From Brevundimonas albigilva (GTDB lineage: Bacteria; Pseudomonadota; Alphaproteobacteria; Caulobacterales; Caulobacteraceae): a DNA stretch of 64,000 nucleotides. The stretch is from NCBI RefSeq assembly GCF_023503965.1, contig NZ_CP097298.1, positions 2,823,501-2,887,500 of the forward strand. The letters are read 5' to 3'. A program made the translations under genes and the position numbers. Shown here one piece after another: positions 50,936 to 61,526 of this stretch (position 1 is its first letter; every line of letters starts with the position of its first letter). Below the pieces are notes generated by a model that worked only from the letters and a program-made list of their open reading frames with translations, was not told where the DNA came from and did no database searches.

Positions 50936-51624
50936 AAGGCGTAGGCGATCTGGGCGACCAGGGCGCTCTTGTACTGGTCGCCGAACTCGCGGGCGTCGGT
51001 GTCATACCAGCGCACGTCCAGGTCCAGAGCGTCGGTCAGGCCGTAGGTCACGCCGGCGTTCCAGGCGGTGTAGTCCGGGGCGTTGTCCTGCTCGCGGCGG
51101 CCCAGGGCGACGGTCGCGTCCAGGCGGTTGGTGAAGGACCAGCCGACGCGCCCCTCGACCCAGGTGAAGGCCTCGGTCGAACCCGCGGCGTCGGGCGAAT
51201 ACTGCACCAGAAGCCGGCCGCTGGCGGGGCCGATCGAGCGGCTGGCCGAACCGGAGACCTCCACCGTGTCCTCGTCATAGCCGGCCTCGGCGTCCAGCCG
51301 GTTCTTGTAGGCGACGTTGAAGTCGAAGACGTAGCCATAGGCCTCGGGCGCATAGCCGAAGGCGATCTCGGCCTCCACGTCCGAACCGCCCAGATCGATC
51401 GTCTCGGCGGCGGGCGAGACGTAGAAGCGGCCGTCCGCGCTTTCCCAGGTCGCCGAGCCGAAGACATAGGGGTCATTGCCCGACTTGGACGTGCCCTTGG
51501 AACGGTTGTCGGTGCCCGCCCCGACCTCGAAGGACCAGGGGCTGGCGGACTGGGCCAGGGCCGGGGCGGCCGCCAGCGTCGCGAGGGCGAAGGCGGGCAG
51601 GCAGAGCAGGGCGGTCTTGGTCAT
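50932..51624 (-). CDS. TorF family putative porin (TIGR02001)
   Basis: A 230-residue protein with a signal peptide (MTKTALLCLPAFALATLAAA, cut after ALAQ). Its beta-rich body starts WSFEVGAGTDNRSKGTSKSG, the hallmark of the gcw_chp/TorF family, and ends in a C-terminal strand LVAQIAYAF with terminal Phe, as outer-membrane barrels do. The transported compound is unknown. The frame is intact. It sits 35 bases after the nitronate monooxygenase gene on the same strand and could share its promoter. Confidence 0.82.
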   Translation of the reverse strand: MTKTALLCLPAFALATLAAAPALAQSASPWSFEVGAGTDNRSKGTSKSGNDPYVFGSATWESADGRFYVSPAAETIDLGGSDVEAEIAFGYAPEAYGYVFDFNVAYKNRLDAEAGYDEDTVEVSGSASRSIGPASGRLLVQYSPDAAGSTEAFTWVEGRVGWSFTNRLDATVALGRREQDNAPDYTAWNAGVTYGLTDALDLDVRWYDTDAREFGDQYKSALVAQIAYAF

Positions 51625-51659
51625 GGAGCCTCCAACGCGCGAAAGGCGCGCGGGTGCCC

Positions 51660-52591
51660 TTAGCGCGCTCCGGCCTTGATGGCGATTGATCCGTGGCCTG
51701 AGCGAACTCATGTCGCAGGCGTTCCACCAGCGCGGCGGCCGGCACGACGTCGTGGATGGCCCCCGCGCCCTGGCCGGCCGACCAGACGGTCTTCCAGGCC
51801 TTGGCCTCGTCGCCCATGTCCAGCTTGTGCTCGGGCAGGTGCTTGGGGTCGACGCCATTCTCGACCAGGGACTTGACCATGAAGTTGGCCGGAATGCCCG
51901 AGACGGCCGGCGTATGGACGATGTCGGCCGAGCCGCTGTCGACGATCATCTGCTTGTAGGGCTCGGGCGCCAGGGCCTCGGTGGTGTTGATGAAGCGGGT
52001 GCCCATGTAGGCGAAGTCGGCGCCCATCATCAGGGCGGCGGCCACGTCCTGGCCCGTCGAGATGGCGCCGGCCAGGATGATGGTCCCGTCGTAGAAGGAC
52101 CGCACCTCGTTGATCAGGGCGAACGGATTGACGATCCCCGCGTGACCGCCGGCCCCGGCCGCGACCAGGATCAGGCCGTCGACGCCCGCCTCGGCGGCCT
52201 TTCGCGCATGACGGACATTGGCGATGTCGTGGAAGACCACGCCGCCATAGCCGTGCACCGCATCGACCACGTCGCGCACGGCGCCCAGCGAGGTGATGAT
52301 CAGGGGCACCTGCTCCTCGACCGACACCGTCATGTCGGCCATCAGGCGCGGATTGGTCGGGTGGACGATGTGGTTCACCCCGAAGGCCGCGGCCTCGGGT
52401 TTCAGCCGGGCCTTGATGTCGCGCACCCACTCCCGATAGCCCTCGGTCGTGCGCTGGTTCAGCGACGGGAAGGTGCCGATCACGCCGGCGTTGCAGGTCT
52501 CGACCACCAGGTCCGGGCCGGACACCAGGAACATGGGCGAGGCGATGACCGGCAGGGTCAGGCCCTTCTGCAGCGAAGCGGGAATGGCCAC
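51660..52591 (-). CDS. Nitronate monooxygenase, FMN-dependent (one frameshift)
   Basis: This TIM-barrel flavoprotein oxidises nitronates such as propionate-3-nitronate. Blocks include LPVIASPMFLVSGPDLV at the start, AAGAGGHAGIVNPFALI and LAGAISTGQDVAAALMMGAD with GTRF, matching class I enzymes. The start is GTG with GGAG seven bases upstream. One base is missing near 51683-51688 at the extreme C-terminus; repair gives an end in AIKAGAR and 310 residues, while as written the frame runs on into the next gene. A possible promoter lies at 52623-52650. Confidence 0.87.
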
Positions 52592-52622
52592 GGGCGTCTC
52601 CTATGGGTTTCGTTTCGCTACG

Positions 52623-52650
52623 GATAGCGGGCTGTCGCCGGGGAAGGCAA
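52623..52650 (-). promoter_or_regulatory. Candidate promoter of the nitronate monooxygenase gene
   Basis: Read leftward, TTGCCT and GCTATC lie 16 bases apart, resembling the Caulobacter housekeeping consensus. Transcription would begin about 25 bases before the GTG start. Confidence 0.45.
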
Positions 52651-52976
52651 TCGGGCCAGGCGGCGGAAAAAGAGGGTATGAACAGTATGAATAGTGTGAA
52701 ATCGGCGAGCGGATGCGCGCCGCCGCGCCGAAGCGCGCGATCGCGAGCCTAGCATCCCTTGGGTCGCCGGAATGCGATGGGCGTGGATTTTCCTCAGGGT
52801 GAACCATGCTTCACGAGCCCTCTGGCGCGACCGGACAAGGGAGGATGGCACGGTTTCCAACCCAGGCGGGCTGAAGACGACGACAATCAGGCAATCGGTT
52901 GAAATCGTTGGAGTCATGTCCGCCGTTGCTGAGGGGTCGGCGACATCGACCTCGCACGCTCCCGCCTGCGCCTGAG

Positions 52977-53000
52977 CCCCTCTCCCTGTGGGGAGAGGGG
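52977..53000. terminator. CCCCTCTCCC/GGGAGAGGGG hairpin downstream of ileS
   Basis: Two perfect ten-base arms flank a TGTG loop, 14 bases past the ileS stop. There is no T run on either side, so it is not a classical terminator. The same hairpin type is a widespread intergenic repeat in proteobacteria and may protect mRNA ends. Confidence 0.55.
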
Positions 53001-53013
53001 ATGCGTCGAGCGG

Positions 53014-55928
53014 TTAGTGCGTCTGGTCCCAGAAGCGCACCGCGTCGGCGTCGCGGGCCGACAGGTCGGGGTAGGCGGGATCGGAGCCGACGTCGGGGAC
53101 GCGGCGCCAGGAGCGGGCGCATTTGGGGTGGTCGGCGAGGTTGACCGCGACCGTGACCGCCTCGCCGCCCGTGACCAGTTCGGCGCCGGAGGTGCGGAAG
53201 ACCTCGGCGGCGTCCAGGCCGTCGAACGGCGCGAGGAGCTCGGCCGGGGCGGTGACGGTCGGCCAGGCGTCCAGGGCGCCGCCGATGATCTTGTCGCGGC
53301 GAGCGGCCTCCAGGGCTTCGTTGACGACCTCCAGAACGGTCTCCACGCCGGCCCAGCGTTCGGCCTCGGCGGGGTTGCGCCACTGGCCGGGCGTTTCCGG
53401 GATGACGCGGGCGCAGTTGGTCCCGGCGTCGGGGAAGCGCGTGGTCCACGCCTCTTCCATCGTGAAGGGCGTCAGCGGGGCCAGCCAGGCGGTCAGACGG
53501 GCGAAGACCTCGTCCATCACGGTGCGGGCGGCGCGACGGCGGACCGATCGGGCCGGTCGCAGTAGAGGGCGTCCTTGCGAATGTCGAAATAGAGCGCCGA
53601 CAGGTCGCCCGAGCAGAACTCCAGCACCGGGCGGACCACGTCCTGGAAGCGGTATTCGGCGTAGGCCTGGCGGACCTGGGCGTCGAGCTCCCACAGGCGA
53701 TGCAGGATGAACTTTTCCAGCGGCGGGAACTGGTCGTAGTCGGTCAGACGCTCGGCCTCGTCGAAGCCGGCCAGGGCGCCCAGCAGATAGCGGACGGTGT
53801 TCCGAAGCTTGCGATAGGCGTCGACCGTGGTCTGGAGGATCTGCTTGCCGATCCGCTGGTCGTCCGAATAGTCGACCAGGGCGACCCACAGGCGCAGGAT
53901 GTCGGCGCCGCTCTCCGTGATGATGGTCAGGGGGTCGGTGGTGTTGCCCCGCGACTTGGACATCTTCTCCCCGTTCTCGTCCAGGGTGAAGCCGTGGGTC
54001 AGGACCGCCTTGAACGGGGCGCGGCCGCGCGTGCCGCAGCCCTCGAGCAGGGAGGACTGAAACCAGCCGCGGTGCTGGTCGGAGCCTTCCAGATAGAGGT
54101 CGGCGGGCCAGTGGGCCGGGCGGTTTCCACTGTAGCCGTGCTCGGCCGTGCGCGGGTCCAGGGTGAAGGCGTGGGTCGAGCCGGAGTCGAACCAGACGTC
54201 CAGGATGTCCTGAACCTTCTCGTAGCGGGCCGGGTCGTGGGCGCCCAAGAAGTCGCTGTCCGGGGCGGTGAACCAGACGTCGGCGCCGTGTTCGGCGACG
54301 GCGGCGACGATGCGGGCGTCGACCGCGTCGTCATGCAGGGGCTGGCCGGTCTGTTTGTCGATGAACATGGCCAGGGGCGTGCCCCAGGCGCGCTGTCGGC
54401 TGACCAGCCAGTCGGGGCGGCCCTCGACCATGCTCCGGATGCGGTTCTTGCCGCCGGCGGGGTGGAAGGCGGTGGCGTCGATGGCGTTCAGGGCCGTCTC
54501 GCGCAGGGTGTCGCCCGACTTCAAGGGCTCGTCCATGCGGATGAACCACTGGGGGGTGTTGCGGAAGATGATGGGGGCCTTGGAGCGCCAGCTGTGCGGA
54601 TAGGAATGCTCCAGACGGCCGCGCGCCAGCAGATTGCCCGCCTCGATCAGCTTTTCCATCACCGCGCCGTTGGCGGGGCCGAACTTGCCGGTCTTCTTGC
54701 CCTCGGTCTCCAGCACCTTGAGGCCGGCGAACAGGGGGACGGTCGGATAATAGGCGCCGTCCGGGTCGACCGTGTCCGGCACCTCGTGATGGCCGTGGGC
54801 CTTCCAGACCTCGAAGTCGTCGGCGCCGTGGCCCGGCGCGGTGTGGACGAAGCCGGTGCCCGCATCGTCGGTGACGTGGTCGCCGGCCAAGAGCGGCACG
54901 GAGAAGCCGTAGCCGCTGTCCAGCGCCGCCAGCGGGTGGGCGGTCTCCAGGCCCGAGGGGTTGATGTCATAGACGCGCGTCCAGGCGGCGATCTTGGCGG
55001 CTTTGAACACGTCCTCGGCCAGCTTGTCGGCGACGATCAGGCGGTCGCCCGGCCTGGCCCAGGGCTCGAACTCAAGCCCCTCTTCCATGGCCGTGACCTC
55101 ATAGAGGCCATAGGCGATGTCGGGGCCGTAGCTGATGGCGCGGTTGGCCGGGATGGTCCAGGGCGTGGTCGTCCAGATGACGATGGACGGGGTGCTGCTG
55201 CGGAAGGACAGCAGATCGTCCGGATGGTCGTCCGAGGCGCCCGTGACCGGGAACTTGACCCAGATCGTGGGCGAGACGTGGTCGTGATACTCGACCTCGG
55301 CGTCGGCCAGGGCGGTGCGTTCGACCGGGGACCACATGACCGGCTTGGAGCCGCGATAGAGCTGGCCCGAGTTCTTGAACTTGTGGAATTCGGCGACGAT
55401 GGCCGCCTCGGACGCGAAGTCCATGGTGGCGTAGCGGTTGACGAAGTCGCCGACGACGCCTAGGCGCTGGAACTGGTCGCGCTGCAGGTCGATGTACTTG
55501 CCGGCGTAGTCGCGGCAGGCGGCGCGGAATTCGTCCTTGGACACCTCGTCCTTGCGGCGGCCCTTGGCGCGGAATTGCTCCTCGATCTTCCACTCGATCG
55601 GCAGGCCGTGGCAGTCCCAGCCGGGGACGTAGTCGACGTCGTATCCCAGCAGGAAACGGCTGCGGACCACGAAGTCCTTCAGCGTCTTGTTCAGGGCGTG
55701 GCCGATGTGGATGTCGCCGTTGGCGTAGGGCGGGCCGTCGTGCAGGACGTAGAGAGGGGCGTTCTGCTTCTGCCGCTCGGCGCGCAGGGTCCCGTAGAGG
55801 TCGCCCCACTGTTCCAGGATCAGCGGCTCCTTCTGCGGCAGGCCGCCGCGCATGGGGAAGGGCGTCTCGGGCAGGAAGACGGTGTCGCGATAGTCGCGGC
55901 CAGAGGGGGTGTCGGTGGCGTCGGCCAT
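53014..55928 (-). CDS. ileS: Isoleucyl-tRNA synthetase (one frameshift)
   Basis: This essential class I synthetase charges isoleucine and edits valine. The HIGH motif is in PYANGDIHIGHALNK, the KMSKS loop in ENGEKMSKSRGN, and the editing domain contains TTPWTIPANRAISYG and GTGFVHTAPGHG. A base is missing at 53541-53545; repair joins YCDRPDR to RRRAARTVMDEVFARL and gives 971 residues. The anticodon-binding end lacks the usual zinc-finger cysteines: only KCARSWRRVP remains, and the second pair is replaced by LSARDADAV. Because the gene is essential, the frameshift is best explained as sequence error. Confidence 0.95.
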
Positions 55929-56221
55929 GAAGGGTCTCGGCGTAGGGTGAGCATTCGCTGTTTCATTCGCCCGGTGGGCGGTCGTCCCGACGTGCGCTGG
56001 GCCAGGCCCTGCGGCGCTACGCCGGGCGGCTAATCGAAATCAGGCGAAGGAAAACGCGGACGGTCATTGTGCGGGCGGTCTAGCAGACCCGTGCGGCATT
56101 GCGCCATCCCGGAAAGCGGCGGCGTCTCAACGGAAACGAAAGGCTTTTGGCGTTTTGGTTAAACGATGATCGGCCGGGTTGCGCCTGGCCGACGCCTTGA
56201 ACACGCTCGGGAGCCCTGCCC

Positions 56222-57118
56222 ATGAGGCTGCGGATCAGAAACTGGATGCTGGCGCTGGGGGCGGGATTCGCCTTCACGGCGACGGCCGGCGCCGCGGCGG
56301 CGCAGTGCGATTCCGGCTGCGAGCCGCCGACGCCGCCGTGCTGCGAACCGCCGCCTCCTCCGCCCCCGCCGTCGTGCGACGGCGGCTGCACGCCCTATCC
56401 GCCGACCTATCCGCCCGGCGGCGGCAATGTGAACGTGAACGTCAACGTCAACGCCGGGGCCTACGCCAACGCCAATGCGGGGGCCAGCTCCTACGTCAAT
56501 GCGCGCGCGGGCGGATTCAGCAGCAGCCGGGGCTTCGGTTCGGGCTATGGCTACGGCTACGGCGGGGGCTCGGCCTATGTCAGCGTCGAATCGCCCGCGC
56601 CGACGACCATCCAGGGTCTGGCGGTCGAAGGCATGGCCATGCAGACCGTGCGCACGCCCTACACGGCCTTTCGCAGCATGATGAAGCGGGTGGTGATCCA
56701 GGCGGTCTGCATCGACGACCGCCAGGTGCCGCATCCGGCCTCGCAGGTCCGGCCCGACCGCGAGGTCGGCGAGGGCTACGAGGGCGAACTGTACCGCTGC
56801 CTGGCCGGGACCTGGCTGCAGGCGACCATCGCCGACTACGATGGCGACGTCAGCTTCGACCACGGCGAGACGCTGACGTGCCGCAAGCACGAGGCCCTGT
56901 GGTTCGGCGCCGGCGGCAAGCTGGAATGCCGGCCCGAGAAGCCCGAGCGCGACTGCAACGAGCGCTCGCTGCTGCGGCGCTACGGCGCGGGGATCAAGAT
57001 CCTGACGCTGTACCGCGAGGAGGAATACACCGAATACCGCGAGGAGCAGGTGCAGGGCACGGCGGTCATGACCGGCACCATCACCCTGGACGGCGGCGTC
57101 GGCGGCCGGGTTTTCTGA
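56222..57118 (+). CDS. Secreted Cys/Pro-rich protein with Asn-Val/Ala repeat, unknown function
   Basis: A 298-residue protein with a signal peptide (MRLRIRNWMLALGAGFAFTA, cut near AAAAQ). The mature N-terminus is CDSGCEPPTPPCCEPPPPPP followed by CDGGC, then a low-complexity stretch NVNVNVNAGAYANANAGASS and a Gly/Tyr-rich piece. The C-terminal 160 residues are globular with paired cysteines (VCIDDRQVP, YRCLAGTW, TCRKHEALWF, LECRPEKPERDCN). The layout suggests an exported surface or envelope protein with disulfides. I know no family. The ATG has CGGGAG upstream, and a strong terminator follows. Confidence 0.7.
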   Translation: MRLRIRNWMLALGAGFAFTATAGAAAAQCDSGCEPPTPPCCEPPPPPPPPSCDGGCTPYPPTYPPGGGNVNVNVNVNAGAYANANAGASSYVNARAGGFSSSRGFGSGYGYGYGGGSAYVSVESPAPTTIQGLAVEGMAMQTVRTPYTAFRSMMKRVVIQAVCIDDRQVPHPASQVRPDREVGEGYEGELYRCLAGTWLQATIADYDGDVSFDHGETLTCRKHEALWFGAGGKLECRPEKPERDCNERSLLRRYGAGIKILTLYREEEYTEYREEQVQGTAVMTGTITLDGGVGGRVF

Positions 57119-57207
57119 ACCGGAGCCGAACGGCGTCGTTCAGGCCCGGCTCACGCGCGGGATGAGAGGATGCGACCGTCGGCTCTCCGTCGACGATCCT
57201 GAAGACT

Positions 57208-57239
57208 GGCCCCGGTCCGCGCTGGACCGGGGCCTTTTT
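57208..57239 (+). terminator. Rho-independent terminator
   Basis: GGCCCCGGTCC and GGACCGGGGCC make a perfect eleven-pair stem with a five-base loop, followed by five T residues. It lies 90 bases after the Cys/Pro-rich gene and converges on the M16 peptidase end. Confidence 0.88.
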
Positions 57240-57249
57240 CGTGCGTCGC

Positions 57250-60154
57250 CTATTGAGCCGGGGCGGCGCCCGCCTTGTCGGAGACGACCTCCAGGCGCCA
57301 GGCGGCGGCGGGGGTCAGGTACTGACGGGCCAGCCGCTGCAGGTCGGCGGCCGTGACAGCCTCCAGCACCGCGATCTGGTTGCGCGTCTGGTCCAGCGAG
57401 GCGGGCTCGGACTGGGCTTCGGACAGCTGCTGCAGCCAGTAGGCGTTGTCGGCCATGCTGCGGCGGATGCGCTCGACCGCGGGCAGGCGGGCGCGGTTCA
57501 GCTCGTCCTCGCTGACGGGCGTGTCGCGCAGGTCGGCCGCGATGGCGTCCACCGTCTCGAACAGCTTGGGCAGGGCCTCGGGCGGCGTCTGGGCCGTGAC
57601 CGAGACATAGCCATAGCCGGGATAGATGTCCGAGCTGTTCGAGCCGGCGTTGGGCGAATAGGCCAGGCCAGGCCCTGCTTTTCGCGGATCTCGTCGTTCA
57701 GCCGCAGCTGCAGGACGTCGGACAGGATCGACAGCTGGCGCGCGGCGGTGCGGTCGCCGATCTGGTCGGTGGTCGGCCAGGCGACGAAGCCCAGGGCCTG
57801 GTCGGCGGGGCCGTCGTGCGTCAGCCGGGCCGGCGCGGCGTCCGGCGCCGGGAAGCGGCGCTGGGCCGAGGCCGGGGCGGGCGTCGGCGCCGGGCCGCGC
57901 GCGGGCAGGGCGCCGAAGGTGGAGGCCACCGCGGCGATGGCGGCGTCCACGTCGACATCGCCCACAACGGTGATCTCGATCGGGCCGTGGGCCAGGGCGG
58001 CGGGCACGCCGGCGCGCAGCTCGTCGATGCTCATGGCCGCGACCTCCTCGGCGGTCGGGAGGGTCTCGCGACGGTCGCCCGACGCCAGCAGGCCGGAGCC
58101 GTCGCGCTGGAACACGCCGGCGGGGGTCGCGCTCAACTGCTGGAGCAGTTGCGGGAAGAAGGCCTTGATCTGCTCGAACGGCGCGGCGCGCAGGCCGGGA
58201 TCGGTCAGATAGGCCGCCAGGACCTGCATCTGAAGCTGCAGGTCCTCGGGCCGGGTGGCGCCGCTGAAGACATAGGCGTCGCCGCCCAGCTGGGCCGTGG
58301 CGCTATAGACGTGGCCGCTGAGCACGCGGGTCATCTCGTCCAGGGTCAGCTTGCCCACGCCGCCGGGCGTCAGGACCGGGTTCGCCAGGGACAGGGCGGT
58401 GACCCGGTCCGCGGGCAGGCCCAGTTCGCCGATGCCGGTGCGCGCGCTGACCAGGATCTGGTCGTCGCGGAAGTCGGTCGGCTTGATGTTCAGCAGCACG
58501 CCGTTGGGGAAGCGCACCAGGGTGGCGCCCAGGTCGGCGACCTCGGTGCGTTCGGCGGGAACGCCGGCGGCGCCGAAGTCGGTGTAGGGCCATTCCAGGG
58601 CGGCCTGTTCGGCGCGCGCGCTGACGGGAACCTGGCGCGAGGCCTCCAAGGCGGCGGTGACGGCGGCCTCGCCGCCCTCGACCGGGACGGGGGACGAGAA
58701 CAGGACGAGCGGCCCCTGGCCCTCGAACACCGGCGCGACGGCGGCGTTGACCTGGGCGGCGGTCAGATCCTTCACCCCGGCCTCGAACAGGGCCAGACTT
58801 TCCTGCGGGGTGGTGAAGACTTCGTCGTCGTTCACGGCGCCCAGCAGGCTGTTGGCCAGGGCGGGCGTGGAGCGCGTGGCCGCGGCGGCCACCTGGTTCT
58901 GCAGGGCGGTGCGATAGTCCGTGATCTCGCGCTGGAGTTCGGCGTCGGTGACGCCGTGCTCGGCCAGACGGCGGCCCTCCTGCTCCACGGCTTCCAGGGC
59001 GCGCTTCCATTCGCCGGGATTGAAGCTGACGGCGATCGTGCCGGCGTCCAGGCTGTTGAACAGCGACTGATACGAGCCGCCGGCGCCGAGGAAGGGCGGG
59101 TTGTCGGCGCGCGCCATCTCGCCCAGCCGGCGGTTCAGCACGGCCAGGCCCAGGCTGCGGCGCAGGTCGACGGTGCGCTGGGCCACCGTATCGGGCGTCA
59201 GGTCGGGCGCCTTGATCCAGTTGATCTGGATCGTCGACTGCACGCCCGGCTCCACGATGATGGCGGTCTCGGGTTGGCGCGGGGCGACGGTTCCCAGGTC
59301 GGGCTCGGGGCCGTCGGCCGCCTTGGGCGTCCAGTCGCCGAAGGCCTGGCGGATCTTGGCTTCCATCGCATCGACATCGAAGTCGCCGACGGCGATGAAG
59401 GTCGCGCGCGAGGGACGGTAGTAGGCGTCATAGAAGGCGACGAACCGCTCGCGCGGGGCCGTGCGGATGATGTCCAGGTCGCCGATGGGCAGACGTTCGG
59501 CCAGGCGCTGGCCCTGCGCCAGCAGACCCAGCTGGGTCTTGAGCACGCGCAGTTGCGGGGTGTTGCGGGTGCGCTCCTCGCCGACGATGACGCCGCGCTC
59601 GGCGTCGATCGCGTCCGGCGCCATCAGGGCGTCGCCCATCATCTGACGCAGCACGTGCAGGGAGGGTCGACCGTCTCGTCCCTGGTGTTGGGCAGTTCCA
59701 GCACATAGGCGGTCTGGTCGAAGCTGGTGAAGGCGTTGGTGTCCGCGCCGAAGGCCAGGCCGAGACGTTCGAGGATGCGCAGCATCTCGTTCTCGGGGAT
59801 GTCCTTGGTGCCGTTGAAGGCCATGTGCTCCATGAAGTGGGCCAGGCCCTTCTGTTCGTCGGTCTCCATCAGCGAGCCGGCGTCGATCCGCAGGCGGAAC
59901 GAGGCCTGACCCGGCGGCGTGGCGTTGCGAAGCAGGGCGTAGCGCATCCCGTTCGGCAGCAGGCCGAATCGCACCGCGGGGTCGGCGGGAATGTCGCTGG
60001 CCGCCTGGGGCCAGGGGTCGGAGGGCGCGACCTGCGCCGTCGTCGCGGCGGCGGGCGCGGCCTGGTCGAAGGCGAAGGCGGGCGCCGCGAAGGCTCCCGT
60101 GGTCAGGGCCAAGCCCGAGACGGCGACAAGAAGCAGGCGGCGTGCAGAACGCAT
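57250..60154 (-). CDS. Secreted M16 family zinc metallopeptidase, PqqL-like (two frameshifts)
   Basis: M16 (pitrilysin/insulinase) peptidases degrade peptides inside a clamshell. A signal peptide (MRSARRLLLVAVSGLALTTG) leads to two M16 halves. The first has HFMEHMAFNG, the inverted zinc motif HxxEH, and the downstream Glu in AERGVIVGEERTRN; the second half is non-catalytic. A base is missing at 59664-59666, and the five-base unit AGGCC occurs three times instead of two at 57660-57674, which shifts the C-terminus. Both repairs give 966 residues, ending in AWRLEVVSDKAGAAPAQ. It is probably periplasmic. Confidence 0.87.
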
Positions 60155-60261
60155 CAGTTCACTCCCCAGGCCGCAACCCCCGATGGAGCGGCCCTGAGGG
60201 AGTAGGCGAGACGACGGACGGCGGCAAGCGCGCCGTGGATCGTCGCGAACGACGGCGCCGA

Positions 60262-61526
60262 TCAGCCGCCGGGTCGCGAGACGTAGAAGGTGGCGCTGTT
60301 GCCCGCGGCGTTGGCGCCGACGACGGCGGCGCGGCTTCCGCCCGTCCGGCCCGCGCCGACGTTGACCACGGCCGAGACGTCGCCGGAGTTCACCTGGGTG
60401 TTGGCGACGTTCACCTCTCCGCCGCAGGTGGAGCAGACGTAGCCGCTGACGGCGTTGCCGATGGCGTCCGCGCCGACATAGGCGTCATATCCCGTATTGC
60501 CCTGGAAGGTCGCGACGGCCTCGACGCCGCCGGTGTTGATCTGGGTGTTGTCCAGCGACAGGTAGATGTCGTCGTTGCCGGCGACGGTCTCATTGGCCAC
60601 GGCCCGCGCGGAGGCGACGGCGGCGCCGTAGAGGTCGGTCCGCAGGCGCGTCTCGGCCCGGACGCGCCGGCGTTGGACTGGTCGGCCCGGATCACCATCG
60701 AACCGCCCTCGTTGCCGGCGTTGGCGTAGTTGCCGCGGGCCTGAGCATCGGCCGAGACGTCCCAGGCGTTGTCGATATAGACGTCGGTCTGCGCGACGGT
60801 AGTCGAGGGGCGGTTCTCCTGCCGGATGGACAGATTCTGGTGCGACGAACCCGTCGTGCCGGCCTGGGCGGAGTTGGCGGTCGCGCGGCTGGAGAAGGAG
60901 GCCGTCGCCGGGACGTAGCGGATGTCGGCGACCGTTTCGGAAAAGACGGTGGTCTGGGCGGTCTGGTCGATGGCGCCGAGCACCTGGGAGCGGGGGCCGC
61001 CGACAGCGACGTTGTTGGCCGTGGCCGAGGTGGACACATAGCCGCCGCCGGTGATGGCGCTGTCGCCGGCCTGGATATCGGTGCTGGCCTGGACGGCCGG
61101 GCCGGCGGCGACCTGGGCCGCGTCCACGGTGAAGACGGCGTCGCCCGTATAGGCCTCGAAATTATTGCCCCGCACGTGGGTGTCGACCGCCGCGCCGTTC
61201 TCGGCGCCGGACACGGCCACGACCACGTCGCCGCGAACGAGGCCGCGGTTGTCCTGGCGCGAGATCATGGCCCCGGACGCGCCCTCCACGCCGCCGCGCA
61301 GGACATTTCCCTGGGTCTCGACCGAGACCTGAAGCTGGCCGACGGCCACGTCGAGATTAACCGACGACAGGACGTCGCCGGTCTGGACCTGGTTGCTGGA
61401 ACAGGCTGCGCCGGTCAGCGGATCGCAGACCGCCGCCTGCTGGGCGGACGCCTCAGTAGCGGCTGCCGCGAACGTCGCCGTCGCGGCGATCATGCCAGCG
61501 AGACGGATCGGCGCGTGTCTGGCCAT
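60262..61526 (-). CDS. hfaD: Holdfast anchoring protein HfaD (one frameshift)
   Basis: HfaD is an outer-membrane-associated protein that tethers the adhesive holdfast to the stalk tip in Caulobacter. The protein has a signal peptide (PIRLAGMIAATATFAAAATE, cut near ASAQQ) and a long beta-repeat-like body rich in Asn, Thr and Val (for example NVAVGGPRSQVLGAIDQTAQ and GNTGYDAYVGADAIGNAVSG). A base is missing at 60657-60659; repair joins NAGASGA to ETRLRTDLYGAAVASARAVA and gives 421 residues. The family call rests on repeat style and operon order after hfaA and hfaB. Its start overlaps hfaB by 74 bases. Confidence 0.85.

Larger units (their letters stand above)
52592..53013. other. Non-coding stretch between nitronate monooxygenase and ileS
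   Basis: I see no gene with coding character in these 422 bases. They hold the candidate promoter of the nitronate monooxygenase (52623-52650), three imperfect 9-base repeats (GTATGAACA, GTATGAATA, GTGTGAAAT at 52676-52702) and a strong hairpin next to the ileS stop. The stretch is more AT-rich in places than its neighbours. Confidence 0.6.

Noticed and set aside
52977..53000. CRISPR-like repeat
   Set aside because: Only one copy is present, with no spacers and no cas genes in the window.
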